Source: Kingdonia uniflora (taxonomy: Eukaryota > Streptophyta > Magnoliopsida > Ranunculales > Circaeasteraceae). From it: 64,000 nucleotides of DNA. Made by a program: the position numbers and the translations under genes. Below are positions 45,701 to 56,816 of the stretch, one piece after another (the first letter of the stretch is position 1; each line of letters begins with the position of its first letter). The notes beneath the pieces are model-generated. The model made no database searches, was not told where the DNA came from, and worked only from the letters and a program-made list of their open reading frames with translations. The stretch is taken from the NCBI GenBank assembly GCA_014058105.1, contig JACGCM010000146.1, forward strand, positions 434,001 to 498,000, written 5' to 3'.

Positions 45701-47767
45701 CGACTCTTTAAACTTTGATTTGCTTATGTTTTCTTTTTAATTTGAGATAACGACATGTTAAATGACTACTCTTATGTTGTCAACTATATGTTGCTTATGT
45801 TCTCGACTTTCTTTTATAGTAATTTATGTTGCTTGTGATTCTCTTATTTGTTTTATTGTCCTTATTCAGCTCAATTATATTTGTCAAAATGTAAATGAGC
45901 ACCCACATCGGATATGTTGTGTTGAGGCCCTAATGTTGTTTCATATGATTTAAGTATAAAGCAAAAGGATAATGACATAATGTTATGTAATTTTCTTGTA
46001 ATGAAACTCTAGAAAGTTATCGATAATCTAAAAAGTAGGAAATGTACAGAAATTGTGATAAACGAGTCTTGCTAGGGACACCGTAAGTAGCGTTCACAGA
46101 TCATTTTTAGCAGTGCGAGATGCAAAATATATTGTCCTAGAACTAGGTTTGCACCGTGCATGAAACACCCATAGTAATTTGCATAAAAATGGGTACATTT
46201 TTTCCTTTTGGATTTAAGGAGGGATTTCTATTTTCTACGTGCATGTGCAGAGAATATCTGGCCCTGATTTCAGGTCAGTAGAAATGGGAAGTGAAAGGAT
46301 ACTTCATTTGCCTTTCTCTCTTTGATATAGTATTATTATCCCAGTTCTAGGTGTAAACTACTGTAGTTATTGAACTGAAGTCTCCAATTGCTAGAATTGC
46401 ATATTTAATCTGAGTTTTGATTCTAAGCCATCTCTTATATACATATGTAGTCAAAACTAATATTTAATTTAATTTAATAGGGATTCTAAACTTTTATCAT
46501 CGACAGATTTAGAACTACAGATAGAAATTTAAAGGCAATATTTTGCATAAGTCCTAACGGTGGATTCAGGACTTGGAAATAAATACCTGACTCTAGCACC
46601 TTAATGTACTATGATTCAAAGCCAGGTATCTCCAACAAAGCTGGATGTTCTGTCTTATATGATCGGATAACGCAAGGCGTCCAATGAATTGCTCATGAGA
46701 TGTTTTCTTTTTCTTGCGGATCGGTCTACAGTCAATTTTACTTGGTCTTGTTCTATGTACCATGGAATTATTAAATTTGCATTGTCAGTTATTCTATTCT
46801 CTTGTACCACTGGGCATTGATTGAAAAATAAATTAGTTGTGTGAACATAATACAAGCCTTAATTTCTTGACAATGAACTCTAATAGAAACTTTTTTGTTT
46901 GAAGGTTTAGATTCTGCAAGTGAAGGTCGCGGAATTGATAGACATCCATGCAAGTTAAGTTGTAGGTGAAGAGCATGGCGGGGACAATTACCATTACTGA
47001 ATACTTTCCAAGGTATGTCTTACTATCTCTGAATGATTTAATATCTCATGCATACCTTTCTATAAAACATTCACCATGTTCCAAGATTCTGGTATTTAAG
47101 TTTTTTTTGTAAAACAACTGAAGAACCGTGTCGAAATCAAGAACTAAATTTCTTTGAAAGAAACATCATTAGTTAATGTAAACATTTTTAGCATAAGTTC
47201 CTCGTGTACTGTGAAAGCTTAAACAAGGTTATAATTATATGTTGGGGGACATAACACACAAAAAGACATGATATATAGATAGAGTCCGTCAAACTTTGAA
47301 ATACATAATGGTGCGCCCAGTTTTTATATTTGACGAAATACGTCTCAATGGAAAGAGATTCTAGATTTGGTTGTGATTTCCTTAAAATCCCTTGGAGGCA
47401 TTTTATGCTCTATATATAGGAAGTAGGAACTAAAAGATACCAAATTTGAAGAAAAAAAACAGTAGAGATTAAATCACTCTGTAGGAAAATGAGACTAACA
47501 AACTAAAATGTGGATTGATGATGTTATTGAGGGAATAGTTACATTATGCTAACGTATTTGCTCGGCTTATATTAAAAATATTTTGAGCTTGGTTGGGCTG
47601 TATAAGAGTCCAACAGAGTGTCTAATATCCATAAAAACCTCGACTGAGCCATTGACTTGTACTTGTAGTAATACACTGTAAGTTTGAACTTACAGCTTGC
47701 AAAAGAAAGGTCCATCCCATGTTAATCAAGTAAAGCTCCACCCTACGCTAATCAATTAGTTTACTAA
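45701..47767. other. Intergenic, no gene recognised
   Basis: Short frames only. A neat ATG GCG GGG start followed after 12 codons by a donor-like AAG/GTATGTC near 46975-47020 has no recognisable continuation. GCTAGGGACACCG near 46073 resembles a hAT-like MITE terminus, but no partner end was found. Confidence 0.35.
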
Positions 47768-48010
47768 TTAAGCAGTCATGAGAAAGAGGGAACAAGCATT
47801 CAGACTATATAAATATTGAGGTACAAACACTCGCATAATAACAATTTTCGCATTAGTGTTTTGAGGTCTCAATCCTATAAGAAAAAACCTGAAACCGTAT
47901 TCATAGGAAGAGGATGCACTATGCAAGACATCAAGAGGATCATACACATCCACGCTAAAACATGAGTAGCGTGGTATCTTTCCAAATACAAAAATGTGTT
48001 TATGTATCAA
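47768..48010 (-). pseudogene. Possible kelch-type fragment
   Basis: The minus-strand frame contains HIFVFGKIPRYSCFSVDVYD, which resembles a kelch blade strand (I-x-VFGG ... VYD) as in plant F-box/kelch proteins. The second Gly is missing (FGK), only one blade is seen, and no F-box or flanking exons were recognised. It may be a fragment or chance. Confidence 0.25.
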
Positions 48011-48839
48011 TTATTTGTTCCATCGCCATACCCCAAACTTCACTGATTAATATCTCAAATTAAAATAATGAAATTGGGGTTTACCGGTGGAGAAATCCCT
48101 AGATTCATCCAGCAAATAACCAAGCCTACGTAAAATCTGAAATTTAGCTCGATTTCTACTATTACACACAAACGAGTAATAGGAAATAATGTAATAGCAA
48201 AAGCACAAATGATTAATATATCCAACTCCAACCGCTTCAGTAGTATATTAATATCTTAGAAGCCTGAGTCAACACTGATTAGAGTTTAAAATCTCTCAAA
48301 TAGAACTAGAAATAGAAAAGCATTGATTACACAAACCATTCGTCCACTCCAAGCTGTAGCTCTCCACAAAAAATCGTCTAAATCTCAACAGCTACAACGC
48401 TGGCTCTAAATTTGTTAAATTAGGAGTGTGAGCAAACCAGGGCCACCAAAAACGGCTAATTCAGTATACTAAAACAGAGAGCAATCAGGCAAATATAGAG
48501 CAAAGATTGCATATTGGCAGAATGTGACATTATATAAGGATAACAAACATGAATATTAAATTGCACACACAAACACACGCTAGAAGCCTAGAACACAAGT
48601 ATCAGGGTTTTCTTCCCCAAGTTTTTAGTCCGGTAAAAGATCTTTACGAAACTAAGCAAAAAAATCTTTACAAAACAAAGAAAAATAAATTTTTGTTACA
48701 GTACTTACTATTAAGGCCAAAACTTAAGGTTGAAGCTCTGAAAAACATATTCTCTTTATCAACTGTTTAAGTACATATGTTATTCTTCGACTAAAATAAA
48801 TAATATACACTTACCATGTTATACGCGTTTGCTGAGACG

Positions 48840-51217
48840 TTAAGGCATTGATTTGTAGACTATTTCCACATTCCTAGACGCACATTCATAGTTGGTGATC
48901 ACCCATGAGATAAACTCCGTTATGTTATAACTTGGCAAAGATAAAAACTGCGGTGGTATAACAATAACTGTATGTAAAGCCGTTGAACCTTTTAGCAAGA
49001 ATCTAAGAAGATACAGTTCATTGTGCGTTCCTATAAAGCCCTCAATTTTGACCTTCTTCAGAGCACAACACATCCTCTGTGGGAAGCGATATCGAGTTAA
49101 TACATGCCTAATCGAGAAAATATTTATAAGTTGATTAGTTGAAACTACTGAAGCAAATAATTCAGAACATAATCATGGATCTTAACTATGATATAAAAGC
49201 CTAGGCTCCAATTCACTGATACTGTCAATGCAAACTCTTATCCACCTGTCTAGGACGCAGATCGAAGACTACTCACATGTCTAGTGCTGGTAGTGTGATG
49301 GGTCGACCCATGTATTATGAGGAAAATACGTCTTTTATGGAACATGCATTACCCAACAATGGTTATTTTCAGAAAAGTGCACACTGTACCATATAATAGC
49401 TTATCAACATGAACCCCTAAAGTGCACTGACCCATCTAAGTGGTTGTTTAACACCCCATAACAGTCTCTGGTCTCTCATTGTATATAGACGTTAGGCGCC
49501 AGGCTCTCTCTATCCCCTCTTTGACGTTAAATTAGTCTCCTTTTATGTTATTGATTTATTATAGTTTTGAGTTTGGGGGAACTAATAGGTTTGAGTTTAT
49601 AGAGTCAATAAAAGGCCTCCCTAGCCTCCAACCTTCTAAGTCTAACCTCTTGTTTTAGTTTTATGTGAGTTCAATTAATGGAATAACTGAATAATAAGTT
49701 CTTTAATAACACAAGTGTCTAAAAAAGGGTTAAACTCTTAAGTAATCTCTCTCTGGCGTTAACTTTGATTTTTTTCCACATTCGAGTTGGTATCAAATTT
49801 TCTATATTTTCAGCCATTATATTAAACAGTCTCTTGCTTAAGAACCTGTACTAACTTTGTGGTTTATAAAGGGAGTAATTTCAACTTGCATCTTTGGATG
49901 CAGGGTACATCAAGATTTTATGGCGTACCTAAAAATCAATATAGATCAATAACCAAAAAATACAGCATGTGTACTTACATCTTCAGGACTGGTGATATCA
50001 GTTTGGATGGAAAGAGATTCTACATTTGGTGAACTTATTAGCAATGACAATGCACCTGCGAGGTCACATCCTTCCAAGCTCGTCTTCAATGTCAAATGGA
50101 AGGTTTACCAGTTGTGCTGGAAGCTCGTAGATCATATAATTGTTCGAGGTAAGTTCCTTTATACATGATATGTATGTGCTAGTACTTATCGGCTCCAAGC
50201 AAAAGTAAGAGCTAAGCATGGATTCTAAATTCAAATATAAGTATGTATTAGAAGAAGACAGACAAATTCTGAAAAAAAAAATAGCAGAGAGTTATACCTT
50301 GAGGAAATAGTGACATACTGTTAAGATCTTCGCTTTCTTAATACTTAATAGAATATCAGTGATGTCTGTTGTGTACTGGAACCGTCTTGCATATGAAAAT
50401 CCAGTACAACCTCAACTTCATCATCTGCCTCTCTTAGTTGAAGAGATAGCACTATTCCAAAGTACTCGAAATGCTGAAGCCTTGGGGCCAAAATCTCTAT
50501 CTTGTACTGGAATGGCGTTGATTCTCTTACAATCAATCTCTCCAATCTCAAATTCTCAGAACATACTTGAATATTGTTGAATAATATACTGTCGATTATA
50601 CTAAAGTTCTTGAGAAAAGGACAGTTGGTTATATAATTTTCGAAGAAACTTTTAGGGGCAACCACGTTTGTTAAGGTCAAACTAGTAATCCCCAGAAAAC
50701 ACTGAAACTGGAAATGTTCGAAGCCGCAGTATGTCAAGCTTAATACCTTCAAATCTTTGCACTCGAAGATTGAATACGGGACTTGATAAAAAGAATGACT
50801 TTCTTTTCCGGGCCTAATGTCTCCATTGAGCGGTTCATAAAGAAGTCTAATTTGAGTTCCTTAACGTTCATTAATACACCATAATTAATCCATATTTGAA
50901 CTTTATCATAATACTCACTTCTGTAAGCAATCTGAAGACTGAAGCTCTCTGGCTGGACAAAACGTGGTATAATCCTGTTGACTGAGGACATGAATTCGCT
51001 TCTTGCCATTTTGCTCCATCATCAGGTATATCCCATCTGACCTTAGCAAATGTCGATTCTGTATTTTGGAGGTCATAAAACGTTTTTGATCGAATTCTAG
51101 GGCTTTGCAGTAAACCCAATGGTTCACCCATTCCCTTGTCAGTGAACAGACCCTCACTGCTCCCAGTAGTGGCAAAAAAGAGATTATGAGAATTATCAAA
51201 TACTCTGGCAGGTCGGG
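48840..51217 (-). pseudogene. F-box/LRR/FBD gene, three exons, decayed
   Basis: Exon 1 (51217 to 50298) opens with an F-box (LPEYLIILIISFLPLLGAVR, then WVNHWVYCKALEF) but a stop lies just upstream and no in-frame ATG remains. LRR-like segments follow in shifting frames: FMSSVNRIIPRFV, then VPYSIFECKDLKVLSLTYC, then ILTVCHYFLK ending at donor AAG/GTATAA. Exon 2 (about 50160 to 49979) has one frameshift and reads TSLEGCDLAGALSLLISSPN, then VESLSIQTDITSPED, with a perfect donor GTAAGT. Exon 3 (49076 to 48840) is an FBD domain, LKKVKIEGFIGTHNELYLLR. Family members are substrate adaptors of SCF ubiquitin ligases. At least three frameshifts plus the lost start make it a pseudogene. Confidence 0.8.
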
Positions 51218-52000
51218 TTATGCATGCATTATTCGGAGAAAAGGATGGAAGTTGGGGACTGCAAAGATTGAGAGTGCGACAGTGAGAGCAAAGACTGGTT
51301 TCCTAATGTAAAGGGGATGGTCATTGTAAAATCCGTTATATTGTAGATTTCGTGTATCTTTTCCTGATTCATGTTCCTTCCAATTCTCTAAAATGAGGAC
51401 CAAAGAGTCCCAAATAATTAAAGATTAATCTATTTTAAATTTTTTAAGATCTTTCTTACTACTTTGAGGAATATCTTTCAAGTTAATGTTCGTGAAGATA
51501 CTAATTAATTTTAACCTTATCTGGTATTATTTCACTTCTCTGGCTAGTTTAACCGCAGACTCTGGGCTCTTTGTATATGGTGTAGTATCATGGACACATA
51601 ACATTTATTGAGTATCTTTGGACAGTAATGAAAGATGAAAATTGTCATGCAAGATTGCTTGACTTATTTTCTTGTAACCCTGTTAATGCTGTATTGTTAT
51701 GAAACTTGGAACTTTCAAAACCGGATCTCCAAGAAATTATTTTGAGAGTGTAGTAGTGAAGCCCTCTCATGGATTCGAGAGATTCGTACCGGAAAAAAAA
51801 TGTCATCTCCTTTAAAGCGTGTAGTACATTTGTTAAGGAATCCTATTGCCAAAACAAACATGAGACATGGCCTCTATAATTGACTCTCATTCTGTATACA
51901 TCTCCAAAAATAAAAAAACTCAGAACCAAAAAAACTTGTAAACTTGGCGCTTTTGTTATGTACAAGAGGACCGCCTGTAAACGTATCACTTTCTTTTACT
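51218..52000. other. Intergenic, no gene recognised
   Basis: Spacer between the F-box/FBD pseudogene and the 3' end of the GTPase gene. No further coding motifs. Confidence 0.4.
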
Positions 52001-53525
52001 CTAGAAGTCAATGATGGGTTCTCCAATCGTTAGATTTCTCTTGACTGTCCACGGCAAGTTAAAGATTTTGGCTGTGATGAACTTGAAGATCTTATTCACG
52101 TTGATGTTGTACGTCGAACTTGAAAAAAAGAGTGTTGCTTTCATTGCTTGTGCATATGCTCTCGCCTGTTGTAATTATTCATTTATCAGTAGCCTAACAG
52201 GGACTTAGTGACAGTGTCTAAGCATCATTGTCTTTAAATCAACTTTAACATAGATAAAATCTTGGCAATCCTTTTCAATGTTTTCACCAAAATATAGAAT
52301 CATATCTTCTCACTTTCATGATATAGTTTTTGATTTTTAAATGCGTTATTTTGTTTCAAAAATTAAAGGCGATTTACCTAATAAATTTACCTGTACATAG
52401 AACATACATTGTCACTTTAATAATTACTTTTGTGAATTTAATATATCGATTTACAAAGCAAAAAAGAAGAAGAGAGATCAACCTAATCAACTTACTTGAA
52501 TTATGATTGTCCATTGCATGGCTAGCGGAAGGCAAATAAAATCATCGAACTTGGTTCCGATCAATATCGGAATTGCTGTCTACACGGTATAATGTATTTT
52601 TAGACCATATTTGACTAATTGAATGAAAAATTAACTCGTAAACTAAAATTTTCTAATTAAGTGTACCTTGTTCCATTTCCTTGCTTGTTGATACCATCCG
52701 ATAACACTGCATTCATAAAAGAAATAAAATGCAAATTAGCTTAGAATTGTTATTTATAATTTGACCATCGCGGGTTAGGGAGAACGAACCTGTTTAATGT
52801 ACTTCTACTAGTAAGATCAAACATAATCAATATAGCGGATGCATCTTTGCACGCAATTGGAATTTGATCTCGAGCTTTATGGTCACCTATATATTTTCAT
52901 ACACAAACAAAACATTCAAGTATAAACTCAACTAAAATAGACTAGTTTACGGATAATAAATCAATATAATTAAGTACCTCCGACGTCCCAAATACTATAA
53001 GCAATCCGAGCACCTTGAACAAACGATATTTTTTCCACCAAATTCAATCCTCCCATCTCTAAACATCTCTTCTCTGGCTCATCTCCAACATACTTAATCT
53101 TCAAATTCAAAATTAAAAATGGTAAAAAAAAAAAAAGACCCAACAAACTTAAGTACATGTTATTGCACACCCGAAAATATAGAAAAAATGTATCATAGAA
53201 GTTTTAATTATAAACTTACCATAAAACTTGTTTTTCCAATATGACAATCGCCCAAAAGACTAATCTTAAGAGCTACCAAATCGGATTCCGTTTCGTACCC
53301 ATTACTAGACATCGACATAGGATCATATGCTAACACAGTTTCGGTAATTCTCATGGAGCGCGAAGATGGGAAACGTGGTATTCTACGGTATCGAATATGT
53401 TTTCCAGTAGAGCACATAATGATCTTGTCCCAAAAGAAGCGAAAGAAACGTCGCAAGAAGGCCATTCTTTCATCAATACACCATTTAACGTCGAAGCCAA
53501 CAAGTTTACGAGAGAGCTGAGTCAT
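52001..53525 (-). CDS. Septum-promoting-GTPase-like small GTP-binding protein, six exons
   Basis: Exons 53220-53525, 52978-53098, 52790-52886, 52667-52706, 52496-52579 and 52001-52165 join in frame with GT/AG introns to 270 residues. An N-terminal extension of about 85 residues (MTQLSRKLVGFDVKWCIDER...) precedes the Ras-like domain, as in plant homologues of fungal Spg1/Tem1. The P-loop GDCHIGKTS is at 92-100, WDVGG (switch II) at 139-143, GTKFD (guanine specificity, TKxD in place of NKxD) at 196-200 and SSS (G5) at 231-233. The C-terminus LTIGEPIIDF has no prenylation cysteine. Spg1-type GTPases act in septation/cytokinesis signalling in yeasts; the plant role is less clear. The start is chosen because no in-frame upstream ATG is open. 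All exons look intact. Confidence 0.88.
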
Positions 53526-55780
53526 GTTTTTATGGCCTTAGGAGATGTTTTAGCCATGAAAATACATGCTCTCGAGAGAAAGAGAGGCCTTTGGTGAGAA
53601 ATGAAGAGAGGACTTTAGTTTTGGGGGACGGTTGACCGTTTTTAAGAGACTGCCGAAACAGTCCAAATTGCCGGCTTCTTGTCAACCACGTACACCTAGT
53701 ATTTGAAAGGGTATTTTTGTCATTTTAATATTCTAAAAGTTTAATTAATTATGGGCAAAAATACTGGGTCGGGTTCTACAACATTTGTATATGTTTTTAA
53801 GGGTACCCCCATATCTTTTTGTTGTTGGTAGGGTTTTATGTTAAATGTTCATTTTCTCGATTGAACAACAACAATGGTTGAACTGGGTCCAACCATATCG
53901 AACGAACTAGTCTATAAATTGGTTATATCACAGCTAAAATATAGCTGTGGATGGTCTACTAGGACGAAGCGTAAGCGAAGGGGCCTCAAAGCACAGTTCT
54001 TACATTATTATTATTTTCTTATATCTTGGTTTGCTTAAAATTTACCCACGTTAATATTTTGGTGTTTGGATCCCTAGAGCAAACCCGACCCGACTTGTAA
54101 TATGGCCAAGGATTTATAAGGATAATTTAGTTATTTTATTTCAAACTTGTGACTGTGAGAGAGAGTATTTTTGGACGGTTAGTTTGTCGACATACACAGA
54201 GCACAAGCATCTCGTGAGGACCGCAATCAAATATGATGCTCTTAGTACAACCACAATAACCTCCATGTAGCATGTACTCATTTAACTAAATTACATCCTC
54301 AATCACAATATAATTTCTTCTTGTCATCACGCCATCCACCTAATCAAAGTTAAGACTATGTTACGGTTCGATCGATTGATGTATTTCTAGATCAATGGTT
54401 AAAATAGGTACAATTGTCGTCTACTGAGTGGACGACATAAAGCGGAGAATAAAGGGGAAAAGTTGCAAGAATATCATGAGGATGAGTTGGAGTTAAGAGT
54501 ATATATAATATCAAGTTGAGTCGAATAGTAGCATGATCATGATCTATCATCCATGAGACCTTTGTTGTTAGTGTCAACCTTTGAGTACATGTCCCTTGTG
54601 CCCATATTGAGGAATATTACGCGCTTCAAGCTGACTTTTTATTGTTTACAAATTTAATAGCAGATCAAATTCGGATTGTAGCCCTTAAAATTTAGGTTTA
54701 TGACAATATAAAGAGCCATTTGAGCATAAAAGGATTTTTATTTTCATTTTGGGAACATTAAAGGATTTAAAAAGTCATCAATTCCATAAAGCACATTAAT
54801 AATTAGTAGGTCTAGTGAGTGCGAAAGATTGGGAACTGTTACCTTTTGGTTTTTCAAGTACTATCCCTACCAACTCAGTAAGCCTCACTTTGGTATGCAA
54901 ACATTATATTGCAAATTGTCCCAACTTAAGCACCTCTCACATGCGAATGCTTGGTTACTCTAACTGGTATCTCTTCTTCTTCTTGTCTGATGGCTGATTC
55001 AGACGAAACACATCTAATATAGGACTATCATATTATGCATCTCTGTGAAAATATGTTTGAAGGTGTTACGTGGTGATGTTTACTTAAAAGAAAAAGGGGT
55101 ATAACCTATCAAAAAAGTCTAAGATTTGGTATTAAATCACTCCAACAAGACATGTTAACCATTAGGTGAGTCATGAGTGGAGGAGGGGTCCAAAAACTGG
55201 TGGAGAGAGTCATAGTCAAGAACCACTCAACCAACTAGTTATTAGACAATAATATTTGAAAGGTGGAATTGGTACCAAACTTAAAATGAGTATTTTTGTT
55301 TCCTAAACAAGTAATCACACTCTTTGCTCGACTAGGTGATGGCTATTTAGGGGTCAGGTCATTCTTATTGAATATTTTGCCATTACACGGTACGTTGGTA
55401 CTCGAATGATTGTGAGATGAAACCAAACGTGTAAACAAGTCATCCATCCTCATAGTAGGTAATGATATTTCAAGAACGATAAGGATGTTTGAGGTCATTT
55501 TCACACCAAGACATTGTTAGGTTGCTATGTTTTTTAATCTACAATACCGACCATATATCAAAATGTGAACTTGCAGCCCCGGATACATCTAGTGAAAAGA
55601 AGAAAAAAATCAAATGTGAACTTGCATTTTAGATGAGAAGAGCTTGGGCCTTCAGGAAATTAAAGAATGGACTTGGAATATTTTATATTTTTTTTTCTTT
55701 ATGACTTTGTGGTGATCCAGGTTCATAATTTATCATTATTTGCCTGACTAATCCAAGGGACACATGAGAATCCTATCTAC
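53526..55780. other. Intergenic, no gene recognised
   Basis: It contains a short palindrome CACAGCTA / TAGCTGTG (53930-53951). Only short frames occur, and no transposon ends could be paired. Confidence 0.4.
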
Positions 55781-56071
55781 TCACATGGAGGCCCGGCCAT
55801 GAGGGTGTGACTGCACAGGGCGGTAGAAAAAATACCCAAAAATATAAATAAAAATTGCCTTAGCCCAAACAAAAAAAAAACTTTTATATTAAACCCAACC
55901 CACCCACTTTAGATTCGACCACAAAACCAAACCCATTATACAATGCCCACAAACCAAATACCAAACTTATCGAAACAAAACAAAGCCTTGTTCTAGAAGA
56001 AGAAAAAATCTTTAAACTAAAAAAAAAATCAAGTAAAAAAGGCCCAAATTTTTTCCCAATTTTTTTCTTTG

Positions 56072-56208
56072 CACACGGACGTATAAAAGCCAGGGCCAAC
56101 CCTGCTCGCAGCTTGGTAAAGATAAATCCTGGCCTCGAGCCGGCTGTAAATTGAACTCAGGACCTCGATTCTTAAAGCATGGTTCCAAACAACTACACCA
56201 ACCCCCTG
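56072..56208 (-). mobile_element. tRNA-derived SINE-like element
   Basis: On the minus strand TGGTGTAGTTG fits the RNA polymerase III A box (TRGYNNANNNG). GTTCAATTT, about 45 bp downstream, fits the B box (GWTCRANNC) in 8 of 9 positions, the spacing found in tRNA genes. The surrounding GGGGGTTGGTGTAGTTG and GAGGTCCTGAGTTCAA look like plant SINE heads. It does not fold as a real tRNA and no target duplication was identified. Confidence 0.5.
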
Positions 56209-56764
56209 GTTAAATGGACTTGGGGATATTGTATAATTTATTGCTGGTAAAATACATTTGTAGCACAACCTAAAATAAACATGATGTGTACACCATAGAG
56301 AAACACGACCAAAAATAGTGAAGTTAAGAAGTTGTAATATACGATATGATACTTGTAGAAATTTTCATCGCACATTAATATCATTTATTTTCTCATTAAA
56401 ATGTCAAAAAATGATCTCGATATTGCATAATGTTGTGTGTCCAAAATTATCGGAAATCTCCCCAAGCCTTCTCATTCTTTTTAAACTTTGGCTCTGTCGT
56501 TATTCCTCCAAAATTTATATACAATGTGAACACATGCAAACTTTATTAATACTTTTAGCCCTCCAAGAAAAATTACAGATTATAAAAAAAAAATTAATGG
56601 TGGTGGAGGATGACCGTTCTTCACTGTGAAATTGTACCTAAAAGTAATAAGTAATAACTCCAGGAGCAAGTAAATATATCTGTCACAAAATTAAATTTGA
56701 TCAGTTGGCAGATGAACTCCTCATTTATTATTTTTACTCCTCCCTCTATCTATCTACAACTCTG

Positions 56765-56773
56765 TATATATAA
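56765..56773 (+). promoter_or_regulatory. TATA box of the CYP77 gene
   Basis: TATATATAA lies 44 bp before ATG 56817. This places transcription start near 56797 with a short leader and favours 56817 over the upstream in-frame ATG at 56697. Confidence 0.65.
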
Positions 56774-56816
56774 CTCACTTCTGGAGTTCATCACTACTAC
56801 TACCTTTCACTCTTTA

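Noticed and set aside
46975..47020. Short first exon MAGTITITEYFP with a donor site
   Set aside because: Only 12 codons, no downstream exon or family match could be found.
53928..53952. Palindrome CACAGCTA / TAGCTGTG as a Helitron hairpin or terminator
   Set aside because: No CTRR end, TC start or gene end lies at the expected place.
55788..56104. Second copy of the CAGGGCCGGCCCT hAT-like MITE
   Set aside because: GGCCCGGCCATGAGGG on the left and CAGGGCCAACCCTG on the right give a similar length, but the termini match poorly, no target duplication is seen, and the right part overlaps the SINE-like element.
56697..56816. Upstream in-frame ATG of the P450 as the real start
   Set aside because: It precedes the TATA box and adds 40 residues ahead of a normal P450 membrane anchor; 56817 gives the usual family length.
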